Source: Chloroflexota bacterium
GTDB taxonomy: Bacteria > Chloroflexota > Dehalococcoidia > SZUA-161 > JAUWZY01
NCBI GenBank assembly: GCA_030615045.1
Contig: JAUWZY010000039.1
Span: 1 to 7,746 of the forward strand
Length of the DNA: 7,746 nt
Reading direction: 5' to 3'
Of the stretch, positions 1 through 6,439 are shown piece after piece (position 1 is the stretch's first letter; each line of letters starts with the position of its first letter). A model generated the notes under the pieces. The model ran no database searches and was not told where the DNA came from. It saw only the letters and a list, made by a program, of their open reading frames with translations. The position numbers and the translations under genes are program-made.

Positions 1-10
1 GAGGCAGCAA

Positions 11-925
11 ATGGCGGACATAATCGAAGCTCGTGGTCTGGTTAAGAGGTATAAAGGCATCTTAGCTGTAGCCGGGGTGGACTTCTCCGTCCAGGCTCAG
101 GAGTGCTTTGGCTTCCTGGGACCGAATGGAGCTGGCAAGACCACTATTATCAGGATGATCTCCTGCGTTTATCCCCTCTCTGAAGGGGTGCTTTTGGTGG
201 ATAATAGGGATGTCATGAAGGAACCTCGCGCCATCAAGGCGGTCATTGGGGTTGTGCCGCAGGAAGAGAACTTAGACCCAGACCTGACCGTTTTGCACAA
301 CCTATTAGTCTATGCCCGCTATTTCGACATCCCAAAGGAAGTAGCAAGAAGGCGAGCCCTGGAACTGCTGGAGCTATTTCAGCTCCTTGACCGCCAGCGC
401 AGTCGCATCGATACCCTTTCCGGGGGGATGAAGCGAAGGCTGCTTATCGCCCGCGCTCTGCTGAACGACCCCAAGATATTGATTCTGGATGAGCCCACAT
501 CGGGGCTCGATCCCCAGGCCCGCCATCTGGTTTGGCACAAGCTCCGTTATCTCAAAGAGCAAGGGGTAACCATGATCCTATCCACCCATAACATGGAGGA
601 GGCGGCTCACCTCTGCGATCGGCTGGTGATCATGGATCAGGGGAGAATTGTGGTTCAGGATCGCCCCGCCGATTTGATAAGGCAATACGTGGGCCAGGAG
701 GTCTTGGAGTTGCGCCTTGACCCCATGGGCAAGAGCCACGTCCTCAAGCAACTGCAAAGCTACAGTGTCACCATTGAGGATGTCGGGGATACCCTGTATG
801 TCTTCAGCAAGGATGGCGGCTTGCTGCCTCAGCAATTGATGGTTGAAGGTGGGGATGTGCTGCGACGGCAAGCAACCTTGGAGGATGTCTTTTTGCGGCT
901 TACCGGGAGGGAGCTCAAGGAGTGA
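11..925 (+). CDS. NodI/DrrA-type ABC-2 exporter, ATP-binding subunit
   Basis: ATPase of an ABC-2 type exporter; it would hydrolyse ATP at the inner face of the membrane to drive the permease encoded next. All nucleotide-binding motifs are visible in the 304 residues: Walker A GPNGAGKTT (37-45), Q-loop Gln84, signature LSGGM (136-140), Walker B ILILDE with catalytic Glu161, D-loop SGLD (164-167) and switch His193. The stretch GVVPQEENLDPDLTV (80-94) closely resembles the NodI subgroup, and the C-terminal ATLEDVFLRLTG segment is typical of NodI/DrrA proteins. The ATG is preceded by GAGG six bases upstream. The stop codon overlaps the permease GTG by 4 bp (GTGA), so the two are almost certainly translationally coupled. 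The substrate cannot be read from the sequence: NodI exports lipo-chitin oligosaccharides in rhizobia, DrrA exports anthracyclines, and neither need apply here. Confidence 0.93.
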   Translation: MADIIEARGLVKRYKGILAVAGVDFSVQAQECFGFLGPNGAGKTTIIRMISCVYPLSEGVLLVDNRDVMKEPRAIKAVIGVVPQEENLDPDLTVLHNLLVYARYFDIPKEVARRRALELLELFQLLDRQRSRIDTLSGGMKRRLLIARALLNDPKILILDEPTSGLDPQARHLVWHKLRYLKEQGVTMILSTHNMEEAAHLCDRLVIMDQGRIVVQDRPADLIRQYVGQEVLELRLDPMGKSHVLKQLQSYSVTIEDVGDTLYVFSKDGGLLPQQLMVEGGDVLRRQATLEDVFLRLTGRELKE

Positions 926-1692
926 TCTATCCTCGTGTGTCCTATCGCTCCTTTCGTGTTTGGCAGCGCAACCGGGATGTCTTCTTCCGCTTATGGAAAG
1001 CAGAGTTGGCACCATACTTGATAGAGCCCATCTTCATTCTGTCTGCTATGGGATTTGGGCTTGGCGCCTATATTGGGCTCATCGCCGGCCAAACTTACCT
1101 TCAATTCATCATCCCCGGCATCGTGGCCAGCTATGCCATGTTCACCGCCACCTTTGAATGCACCTATGGTTCCTATATGCGGATGGAGCATCAAAAGACC
1201 TATGACGCCATCATCGCCACCCCGGTGAGTATCGAGGATGTGATTGCAGGGGAGATATTCTGGGCCGCCACCCGCTCCCTGCTCACAGCATGTATCATCC
1301 TGCTCGTGGCCTTTGCCTTCGTGCAGTCCCTCTCCCCCTTTGCTGCCCTAATCCCTATAGTGACAGTGCTCGAGGGCTTGATGTTTGGCTCTTTGGCTAT
1401 GGCCTTCACCGCGATCGTCCCCTCTATTACCGCCTATAATTACTATTTCACCCTGTTCCTGACCCCGATGTTTTTCTTCAGCGGCGTCTTCTTTCCCCTG
1501 GTAGCCATGCCCGAGGTGGTGCAGCGTCTGGCTTGGTTTCTGCCTTTAACCCCGGTGGTGACTCTGGACCGGGCTTTGATTTCAGGTCAAATCACGCCCG
1601 GTTTGCTCGCCGAGCTGGGCTTTATTCTGGCACTAATCGCCTTGTTCTTTACCATTTCCCTGGTCGCTATGCGCCGCCGCCTGATTAAGTAA
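922..1692 (+). CDS. NodJ-type ABC-2 transporter permease
   Basis: Integral membrane partner of the preceding ATPase. The 256 residues show about six hydrophobic segments (near 32-54, 60-80, 110-135, 140-165, 172-195 and 228-250) and end in a basic RRRLIK tail, as ABC-2 permeases do. Segments such as RVWQRNRDVF (12-21), GFGLGAYIG (44-52), FIIPGIVASYAMFTATFE (62-79), YGSYMRM (82-88) and QKTYDAIIATP (91-101) look like the NodJ family rather than generic ABC-2 permeases. The start is GTG at 922, inside the ATPase stop; no independent ribosome-binding site is needed if translation is coupled. The stop codon lies within the Shine-Dalgarno sequence of gyrA, so the exporter and gyrase genes are probably on one message. 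The exported substrate is unknown; a lipid-linked or amphipathic saccharide, or a drug, would suit the family. Confidence 0.9.
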   Translation: MIYPRVSYRSFRVWQRNRDVFFRLWKAELAPYLIEPIFILSAMGFGLGAYIGLIAGQTYLQFIIPGIVASYAMFTATFECTYGSYMRMEHQKTYDAIIATPVSIEDVIAGEIFWAATRSLLTACIILLVAFAFVQSLSPFAALIPIVTVLEGLMFGSLAMAFTAIVPSITAYNYYFTLFLTPMFFFSGVFFPLVAMPEVVQRLAWFLPLTPVVTLDRALISGQITPGLLAELGFILALIALFFTISLVAMRRRLIK

Positions 1693-1698
1693 GGAGGT
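1691..1698 (+). promoter_or_regulatory. strong Shine-Dalgarno of gyrA
   Basis: AAGGAGGT, almost fully complementary to the 16S rRNA 3' end, lies six bases before the gyrA ATG. Its first two bases are part of the permease TAA stop, so ribosomes finishing the permease terminate on the gyrA initiation site. This fixes the gyrA start at 1705 and argues for co-transcription. Confidence 0.9.
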
Positions 1699-1704
1699 TT
1701 AGCT

Positions 1705-4137
1705 ATGGAAGTGGGAACGGTGATTCCGGTCAAGATCGAGGACGAGGTCCAGGATTCATATCTGGACTACGCCATGAGCGTGATCATCTCTCGCGCTCTG
1801 CCCGATGTCCGTGATGGCCTAAAACCGGTACAACGGCGGATCCTCTACGCTCTGGAGGGGCTCGGGCTACACCATACCAGCCCTTATAAGAAGAGCGCCC
1901 GCATTGTGGGCGAGGTGCTGGGCAAATATCACCCTCACGGCGATGCCCCGGTTTACGAGGCTATGGTGCGGCTGGCTCAAGACTTCTCTATGAGGTATTG
2001 CCTCATCGATGGCCAGGGGAATTTCGGCAGCTTAGATAATGACCCCCCAGCAGCCATGCGCTACACCGAGGCTCGCCTGGCTCGAATTGCTGAGGAGATG
2101 CTGGCTGATATCGATAAGGGCACTGTTGACTTCGCCCCCAATTTCGACGGCACAATCAACGAGCCCACCATCCTGCCCACCAAGGCCCCCAACCTGCTGC
2201 TTAATGGAGCTTCTGGGATCGCCGTAGGTATGGCGACCAATATCCCACCCCATAATCTGGGTGAGCTCTGCGATGCCATCGTCTATCTCATTGATAACCC
2301 CGATGCCACTATTGAAGACCTCATCAGCCTGATCCCGGGTCCCGATTTCCCCACCGGTGGGCTTATCTTGGGCCGAGATGGGATCAAAAGCGCCTATACC
2401 ACGGGACGTGGCAAGATCGTCATCAGGGCCAAGGCTCACATAGAGGAGATGGCTAAGGATCGGTACCGGATTGTGGTCACCGAGCTCCCGTTCCAAACAA
2501 ACAAAGCAGCTCTGGTGGAGAGGATAGCAACGCTGATCAAGAATAAAAAGGTGGAAGGGATTGCTGAGTTGCGCGATGAGTCTGATAGGGAAGGGGTCCG
2601 CGTTGTCATTGAGCTGAAAAGGGATGGGCAGCCCAGGCAAGTGCTCAACAACCTCTATAGGCATACCGCGATGCAGTCGGCATTCTTCGCCAACATGCTG
2701 GCCCTGGTTGATGTCCAGCCCAGGATGATAAACCTGAAGGCAGCGCTGCAGCATCACATCAACTTTCGCCGCCAGGTCGTCATTCGGAGGTCTCGGTTTG
2801 AACTGGAAAAGGCAAGGGAGAGGGCTCATATCCTTGAGGGGCTTAAGATCGCCCTCGATCACCTGGACGCAGTCATCGCCACCATCCGCGAATCCGAGAC
2901 CGCGGAGGCAGCCCAAGGTAACCTGATGAAGGGCTACGGCTTGTCGCAGGCTCAAGCACAAGCAATCTTATCCATGGAGCTACGAAGGCTTGCAGCATTG
3001 GAACGAGACAAAATCACTACCGGCTACGCTGAGGTGCTGAAGACCATTTCCTATCTCGAGGATCTCTTAGCCAGCCCGAGGAAGATCGATTTTTCCGTTA
3101 AGGCTGAGGTTGAGGAGCTGAAGTCTCGGTATGGGGATGAGCGCCGGACCCAGATCAGCGCTGAGGAAGTGGAGGAGTTCAGCACTGAGGACTTGATCCC
3201 ACATCAGCAGATGGTGGTTACCCTAAGCCGAAGGGGCTACATCAAACGGCTGCCCAGCGAAAGCTACAAAGCGCAGCACCGTGGTGGCCGGGGGGTGATG
3301 GGGATGGTGACCAGGGAAGCCGATGCTGTTCAGCATCTGGTCATCGTCGATACCCATGATAACCTGCTCCTATTCATTAACCGAGGCCGGGTGCTGCCCC
3401 TTAAGTGTTATCGAGTTCCACAGGAAAGCTCGCGACAAGCCAAAGGGATGCCCATCATAAATCTGCTCCCCATGGATGGCAACGAGCAGGTGACCGCGGT
3501 AATTGCTCTCTCCCATTTGAGCCAGGCGGGATTCATTGTGCTGGCTACCCGCCACGGTGAGGTCAAGAGGTCCAAGCTCAGCCAGTTCATCTCGATAAGG
3601 CATAGCGGGGTCATCGCCATGCCTTTGAAAGCGGGAGATGAGTTAGTATCGGTGAGATTGGCAGAGGAGGGAGATGAGGCCATCCTGGTCACTGAGATGG
3701 GGCGAGCTCTCAAATTCGCCGTGGCCGGGTTACGTGTTGCCTCTCGGACCAGTGGTGGTGTTCGGGGCATCGGTTTGGCCCCGGGCGATCAAGTAGTGGG
3801 GATGGTTGTTGCCGCTGCCGATTCCTTCCTGGTCACTATTACGGCAAATGGCTTTGGCAAGAGGGTGCCCTTGGCTGAGTATCGGGTGCAAAGGCGTGGC
3901 GGCAATGGCGTCAAGAGCTATCGGCTGAGCTCGAGGACTGGTCCGCTTGTGGCCGCAGTTGTAGCTCATCCCGCTCAAGAGCTGATGATCGCGTCCACAG
4001 GAGGGCTGTTCACCCGCGTATCTATCGATGATATCTCTCTGCAGAGAAGAACTACCCGGGGGGTTAGCGTGATGAGGTTGGCTGAAGGCGATGCTGTGGC
4101 CTCTATCGCCTGCCTTCCCGATGAAGGGAATCGATAG
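1705..4137 (+). CDS. gyrA: DNA gyrase subunit A
   Basis: Breakage-reunion subunit of DNA gyrase (A2B2), which introduces negative supercoils using ATP hydrolysed by GyrB. At 810 residues it has normal length. The N-terminal winged-helix and tower domain carries the catalytic Arg119-Tyr120 (AAMRYTEARL), and the C-terminal beta-pinwheel (about 500-805) is built of repeated blades. A GyrA-box-like motif QHRGGRG at 524-530 supports GyrA rather than ParC; a second box-like motif, QRRGGNG, is at 729-735. There is no acidic C-terminal tail. The quinolone-resistance-determining region reads GDAPVYE (79-85): Ala81, Pro82 and Glu85 stand where E. coli has Ser83, Ala84 and Asp87. The start is set by the strong Shine-Dalgarno sequence overlapping the upstream stop. 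gyrB is not in the window, and the gene sits between an ABC exporter and a marC homologue. Confidence 0.97.
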   Translation: MEVGTVIPVKIEDEVQDSYLDYAMSVIISRALPDVRDGLKPVQRRILYALEGLGLHHTSPYKKSARIVGEVLGKYHPHGDAPVYEAMVRLAQDFSMRYCLIDGQGNFGSLDNDPPAAMRYTEARLARIAEEMLADIDKGTVDFAPNFDGTINEPTILPTKAPNLLLNGASGIAVGMATNIPPHNLGELCDAIVYLIDNPDATIEDLISLIPGPDFPTGGLILGRDGIKSAYTTGRGKIVIRAKAHIEEMAKDRYRIVVTELPFQTNKAALVERIATLIKNKKVEGIAELRDESDREGVRVVIELKRDGQPRQVLNNLYRHTAMQSAFFANMLALVDVQPRMINLKAALQHHINFRRQVVIRRSRFELEKARERAHILEGLKIALDHLDAVIATIRESETAEAAQGNLMKGYGLSQAQAQAILSMELRRLAALERDKITTGYAEVLKTISYLEDLLASPRKIDFSVKAEVEELKSRYGDERRTQISAEEVEEFSTEDLIPHQQMVVTLSRRGYIKRLPSESYKAQHRGGRGVMGMVTREADAVQHLVIVDTHDNLLLFINRGRVLPLKCYRVPQESSRQAKGMPIINLLPMDGNEQVTAVIALSHLSQAGFIVLATRHGEVKRSKLSQFISIRHSGVIAMPLKAGDELVSVRLAEEGDEAILVTEMGRALKFAVAGLRVASRTSGGVRGIGLAPGDQVVGMVVAAADSFLVTITANGFGKRVPLAEYRVQRRGGNGVKSYRLSSRTGPLVAAVVAHPAQELMIASTGGLFTRVSIDDISLQRRTTRGVSVMRLAEGDAVASIACLPDEGNR

Positions 4138-4143
4138 CAGGCA

Positions 4144-4149
4144 GAGGTG
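4144..4149 (+). promoter_or_regulatory. Shine-Dalgarno deciding the MarC-family start
   Basis: GAGGTG matches six bases of the anti-Shine-Dalgarno complement and lies six bases before a GTG at 4156. A GTG at 4147 in the same frame overlaps this element and has only a weaker AGCAGG (4136-4141) upstream, so 4156 is favoured as the start. Confidence 0.55.
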
Positions 4150-4155
4150 GATGCT

Positions 4156-4755
4156 GTGGCTGACTTCTTTAAAGACCTGGGCCTGGCCTTTATCCCCATT
4201 TTTGTGGCTATGGATCCGGTAGGGATCTTGCCCTTTGTCCTGTCCTTAACCCAGGATATGACCCCGGCGCAGCGGTCGAAGACGACCCGTTACGCCCTGC
4301 TCACCGCTCTTGGCTTAGGGCTTGGCTTCATTGCTATTGGCCAGGGTGTTTTCCATGCCCTGGGCATCAGGATTGGTGACTTCTTAGTCGCCGGAGGGCT
4401 GATCCTATTGGTTTTAGCCATCAGACACCTGATGACAGGCAAAATATTCGAGGTTCAGCCTGCGCTGGGCGATACGGTGGTCGCCGTTGTCCCTATAGGC
4501 ACGCCTCTGGTAGTGGGGCCTGCTGTTCTCACCACTCTGTTACTGCTGGTCAGCCAATATTCCATCGCCGCGGTGCTCATTGCCTTTGTGCTCAATCTGG
4601 CTGTAGCTTGGCTGGTCTTTGCTCAGGCTAACCGAGTGGTGCGTTTCTTGCGCCAGGGAGGGCTCAGGGCGATATCGCAAATAGCCAGCCTCCTTCTTGC
4701 TGCCATTGCCGTGATGATGGTGCGCCAGGGGATCACGGAGCTCTTGGCGCTTTAA
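4156..4755 (+). CDS. MarC family (UPF0056) inner-membrane protein
   Basis: Polytopic membrane protein of the MarC/UPF0056 family, whose transport substrate is not established; the early link of E. coli marC to multiple antibiotic resistance was later withdrawn. With the start at 4156 it has 199 residues, close to the family norm of about 200. Family marks are the first-helix motif AMDPVGILPF and the mid-protein VPIGTPLVVGPAVLTTLLLL, equivalent to the usual VPLAxPLxxGPGAITT. Hydrophobic segments cover most of the chain (about six helices), and two polar loops follow the first helix and the LAIRHLMTGK segment. The gene begins 18 bp after the gyrA stop (9 bp if the GTG at 4147 is used), so it is probably the last gene of the exporter-gyrA unit. 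No clear terminator follows it. Confidence 0.88.
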   Translation: MADFFKDLGLAFIPIFVAMDPVGILPFVLSLTQDMTPAQRSKTTRYALLTALGLGLGFIAIGQGVFHALGIRIGDFLVAGGLILLVLAIRHLMTGKIFEVQPALGDTVVAVVPIGTPLVVGPAVLTTLLLLVSQYSIAAVLIAFVLNLAVAWLVFAQANRVVRFLRQGGLRAISQIASLLLAAIAVMMVRQGITELLAL

Positions 4756-4773
4756 TTGGGATGGGTTTATAAT
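4744..4773 (+). promoter_or_regulatory. putative sigma70-type promoter
   Basis: TTGGCG (4744-4749), an 18-bp spacer and a perfect TATAAT (4768-4773) overlap the end of the MarC-family gene. Transcription would start near 4780 and run into the short frame at 4810, then antisense into the convergent operon. A perfect -10 box is suggestive but occurs by chance; no other gene on this strand follows within the next 2.7 kb. Confidence 0.45.
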
Positions 4774-4809
4774 GAAGGTGTTGGAGCAGTGCTAAGGGAG
4801 GGAACACGG

Positions 4810-4884
4810 TTGGATTTCGCTGAGAACGTCGACCAGGTGCTTGAGCAGGCATTGCAACCTGCTGCTGTTGAGACTAAATTATAA
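4810..4884 (+). CDS. 24-codon small ORF or gene-start remnant
   Basis: A TTG-initiated frame reading LDFAENVDQVLEQALQPAAVETKL ends in TAA. It lies behind a purine-rich GGGAGGG (about 4796-4802) at seven-base spacing, itself downstream of a promoter with a perfect TATAAT. The peptide is acidic and amphipathic (Val-Leu-Ala heptad-like spacing) and looks like the first helix of a cytoplasmic protein. Its 3' end overlaps the end of the convergent flavoprotein gene by 11 bp. I do not recognise it. It could be a real small protein, the stub of a gene lost by deletion, or chance. Confidence 0.22.
   Translation: MDFAENVDQVLEQALQPAAVETKL
4844..4863. other. small inverted repeat between convergent genes
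   Basis: AGCAGG and CCTGCT form a 6-bp stem around an 8-base loop. It lies about 90 bp after the MarC-family stop and about 10 bp beyond the stop of the minus-strand operon. There is no T-run on either side, so it is not a canonical intrinsic terminator, although it is placed where transcripts from both sides should end. Confidence 0.25.
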
Positions 4885-5419
4885 CCTCTTGGCGGCGCTC
4901 AAAGCTCGTTTCGTTGTCCACAAACCAAATTTTGGTTGGCACCACCTTGTAGAACTTATTCTCGGAGACCGCCTTGAAGTCGGGGACGAAGGGCAGCTTC
5001 TGGGCGAACTTCTCCAGAAACGAGACCACCCGCGGGAAACGAATTATCGACTTCAGGTACACAGAGACGAAAGGGTATTTCTTCACATATGTCGTCACTG
5101 CTTTGGCTATCTCCTCCTCCGAGGTGAGCATCTCGGCTATGCCCTCAAGCTGAATCCCCCTCACCTTCCTCCAGTCATCTGGATTTTGGAGCGGGTAATC
5201 CTCATCCACCGTGACCGAGACATGGGGGTTTTCAGCGATGTTCTTAGAATGCCAGCAAACCTCAGGGTCAGAGATAAAATAAAGTGTGAAGCCATCATTG
5301 GCATAAAACAAGGTGGCCGCCCATGGCCGATTATCGCGGGTTGTAGCTAATGTCATCGTGTTATGTGTCTTCAGGTAGTGGAGAGCCGTTTCCTTTAGCT
5401 CTTCATTCGGCTTAGCCAT
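4874..5419 (-). CDS. pyridoxamine 5'-phosphate oxidase-fold FMN-binding protein
   Basis: A 181-residue protein of the split-barrel PNPOx-like superfamily, soluble and probably dimeric, whose members usually bind FMN (others bind F420 or haem). The N-terminal pattern is typical: a helix (KETALHYLKTHN), then the strand TMTLATTRDNRPWAATLFYA (21-40), the strand TLYFISDPEVCWHSKNIAENPHVSVTV (45-71) with the conserved SxKxxNIxxNPxVxV-like run, and IQLEGIAEML (89-98). The C-terminal part ends in NKFYKVVPTKIWFVDNE, as in uncharacterised PNPOx-like proteins. It is not a canonical PdxH, so vitamin B6 oxidation should not be assumed. It begins 12 bp after the ubiX stop with AGAGG upstream and is the last gene of the flavin operon. 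An FMN-dependent reductase, or a protein that protects or delivers flavin, would suit the context. Confidence 0.85.
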   Translation of the reverse strand: MAKPNEELKETALHYLKTHNTMTLATTRDNRPWAATLFYANDGFTLYFISDPEVCWHSKNIAENPHVSVTVDEDYPLQNPDDWRKVRGIQLEGIAEMLTSEEEIAKAVTTYVKKYPFVSVYLKSIIRFPRVVSFLEKFAQKLPFVPDFKAVSENKFYKVVPTKIWFVDNETSFERRQEVII

Positions 5420-5431
5420 TTGGTAAAGCCT

Positions 5432-6019
5432 CTAAGAATCATCGCTTCTGACTGGTGCTCTCAGTCCCTTCCAGCGTTCAAACAAGCTATGCTTGATTTG
5501 GAACTGGTCCAGCACCTTGCCCACTGTTTGGTTGATGATGTCATCGATGACCTTGGGGTAATGATAGAAGGCGGGCATCGGGGGCAGGATAACAGCGCCT
5601 ATTTCAGCTACCTCTGCCATCCTTCTCAGGTGCCCCAGGTGCAATGGCGTCTCCCGGACCACGAGCACGAGTTTCCTTTTCTCCTTCAATGTCACATCGG
5701 CGGCCCGGGTCATCAAATTGGCATTATAGGAGCTGGCTATGGAGGACATCGTTTTTATGCTGCAGGGGATGATCACCATGCCTTCGGTCTCGAAGGAGCC
5801 GCTGGAGATTGAGGCCCCAATATCTTGATTATCATGGACATATGAGGCTAAAGCCTCGACTTCGGCCACTGTCCAAGTCGTCTCCCGCTCTATCGTCTCC
5901 TTACCTGCCTCGCTTATCACCAGATGCGTCTCGATATCGGGTATGTTGCTTAATACCTCGAGAATCCTTATCCCGTAAATAGCGCCCGTGGCTCCGGCAA
6001 GGCCTACAACTAGTTTCAC
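5432..6019 (-). CDS. ubiX: UbiX-family flavin prenyltransferase
   Basis: Transfers a dimethylallyl group from dimethylallyl phosphate to N5/C6 of reduced FMN, giving prenyl-FMN, the cofactor of UbiD-type decarboxylases. The 195 residues have normal length and the family marks: GLAGATGAIYG (6-16) for flavin phosphate, VISEAG (34-39), SSGSF (72-76), IIPCSIKTMSSIA (83-95), NLMTRAADVTLKEKRKLVLVVRETPLH (101-127), and the C-terminal PPMPAFYHYPKVIDDIINQTVGKVLDQF (146-173). It starts with GTG behind a good GGGAGGA Shine-Dalgarno sequence, 15 bp after the riboflavin kinase stop. Its neighbours would make FMN and isomerise IPP to DMAPP, so its substrates are produced by the same operon. Members of this family were formerly annotated as 3-octaprenyl-4-hydroxybenzoate carboxy-lyase or Pad1. 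The UbiD partner is not in the window. Confidence 0.95.
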   Translation of the reverse strand: MKLVVGLAGATGAIYGIRILEVLSNIPDIETHLVISEAGKETIERETTWTVAEVEALASYVHDNQDIGASISSGSFETEGMVIIPCSIKTMSSIASSYNANLMTRAADVTLKEKRKLVLVVRETPLHLGHLRRMAEVAEIGAVILPPMPAFYHYPKVIDDIINQTVGKVLDQFQIKHSLFERWKGLRAPVRSDDS

Positions 6020-6024
6020 TTGCG

Positions 6025-6031
6025 TCCTCCC
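6025..6031 (-). promoter_or_regulatory. Shine-Dalgarno for the ubiX GTG start
   Basis: On the minus strand GGGAGGA lies five bases before the GTG at 6019. It supports this non-ATG start over any downstream alternative and gives ubiX independent ribosome loading within the operon. Confidence 0.75.
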
Positions 6032-6034
6032 TTT

Positions 6035-6439
6035 TTATTCTATGGTTATAGTCAGTTGGTCACCGTCCTGTATAGAAAGGGCCTTCTTGATATTGACCGG
6101 AGCGATGACCTCAATTACATCCCCTGAGTGCACATCTTTGGTGAAGTGCTCGGCCTCGGGGACAACGATCGCAGCCTCAATGCCACTTATCGATATGGGG
6201 AAGCTTTTCGCCTGGCAGAAATCAGGGCTCGGGGGGACGATATCTATCCCTTCTCTTGCCCTCAGCTTCTTCACCACATCGAGAGATTCTTGTTCCACCT
6301 TTAAGTTCAAGGTGCCGGGGAAAGGGACAAAGCCCAGCTTATCTTGAAATTGCTGCTTAACCCAATCCAGCTGGGTAAAGAAGCCCCCCTGCCCCAGCCC
6401 GGAAAAGACAGTGCCCCTGATTATCATCTTTTCACTCAT
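6035..6439 (-). CDS. ribK: archaeal-type CTP-dependent riboflavin kinase (DUF120)
   Basis: Phosphorylates riboflavin to FMN with CTP rather than ATP (EC 2.7.1.161), a cradle-loop-barrel enzyme best known from Methanocaldococcus jannaschii MJ0056. Its 134 residues match the stand-alone archaeal enzyme almost end to end: MIIRGTVFSGLGQGGFF (5-21) for nucleotide binding, GFVPFPGTLNLK (36-47) with the Mg-binding Thr43 and Asn45, GIEAAIVVPEAEHF (86-99), VIEVIAPVNIKKAL (108-121) and the final DGDQLTITIE. There is no N-terminal helix-turn-helix, unlike some archaeal forms. The ATG start matches the archaeal N-terminus, including a second Met at position 5. The gene overlaps the IPP isomerase stop by 8 bp, indicating coupling. 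Bacteria normally use bifunctional, ATP-dependent RibF instead, so an origin by transfer from archaea is likely. Confidence 0.9.
   Translation of the reverse strand: MSEKMIIRGTVFSGLGQGGFFTQLDWVKQQFQDKLGFVPFPGTLNLKVEQESLDVVKKLRAREGIDIVPPSPDFCQAKSFPISISGIEAAIVVPEAEHFTKDVHSGDVIEVIAPVNIKKALSIQDGDQLTITIE

Noticed and set aside
578..1015. 145-residue minus-strand frame across the exporter genes
   Set aside because: It is a shadow of the ATPase and permease coding frames; no domain and no ribosome-binding site are evident.
2032..2961. 309-residue open frame on the minus strand inside gyrA
   Set aside because: It is fully opposite an unmistakable gyrA; its translation shows no family motif and is rich in residues expected from antisense reading of GC-biased codons.
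4844..4863. Bidirectional intrinsic terminator between the convergent operons
   Set aside because: The stem is only 6 bp with an 8-base loop and no T-run follows on either strand; it is recorded only as an inverted repeat.
4841..5350. 169-residue + strand frame opposite the PNPOx-like gene
   Set aside because: The minus strand encodes a recognisable flavoprotein with proper spacing in an operon; the + frame shows no motif and begins at a TTG without a ribosome-binding site.
5420..5812. 130-residue + strand frame opposite ubiX
   Set aside because: It is antisense to clear UbiX motifs, and its His- and Gly-rich translation has no recognisable domain.
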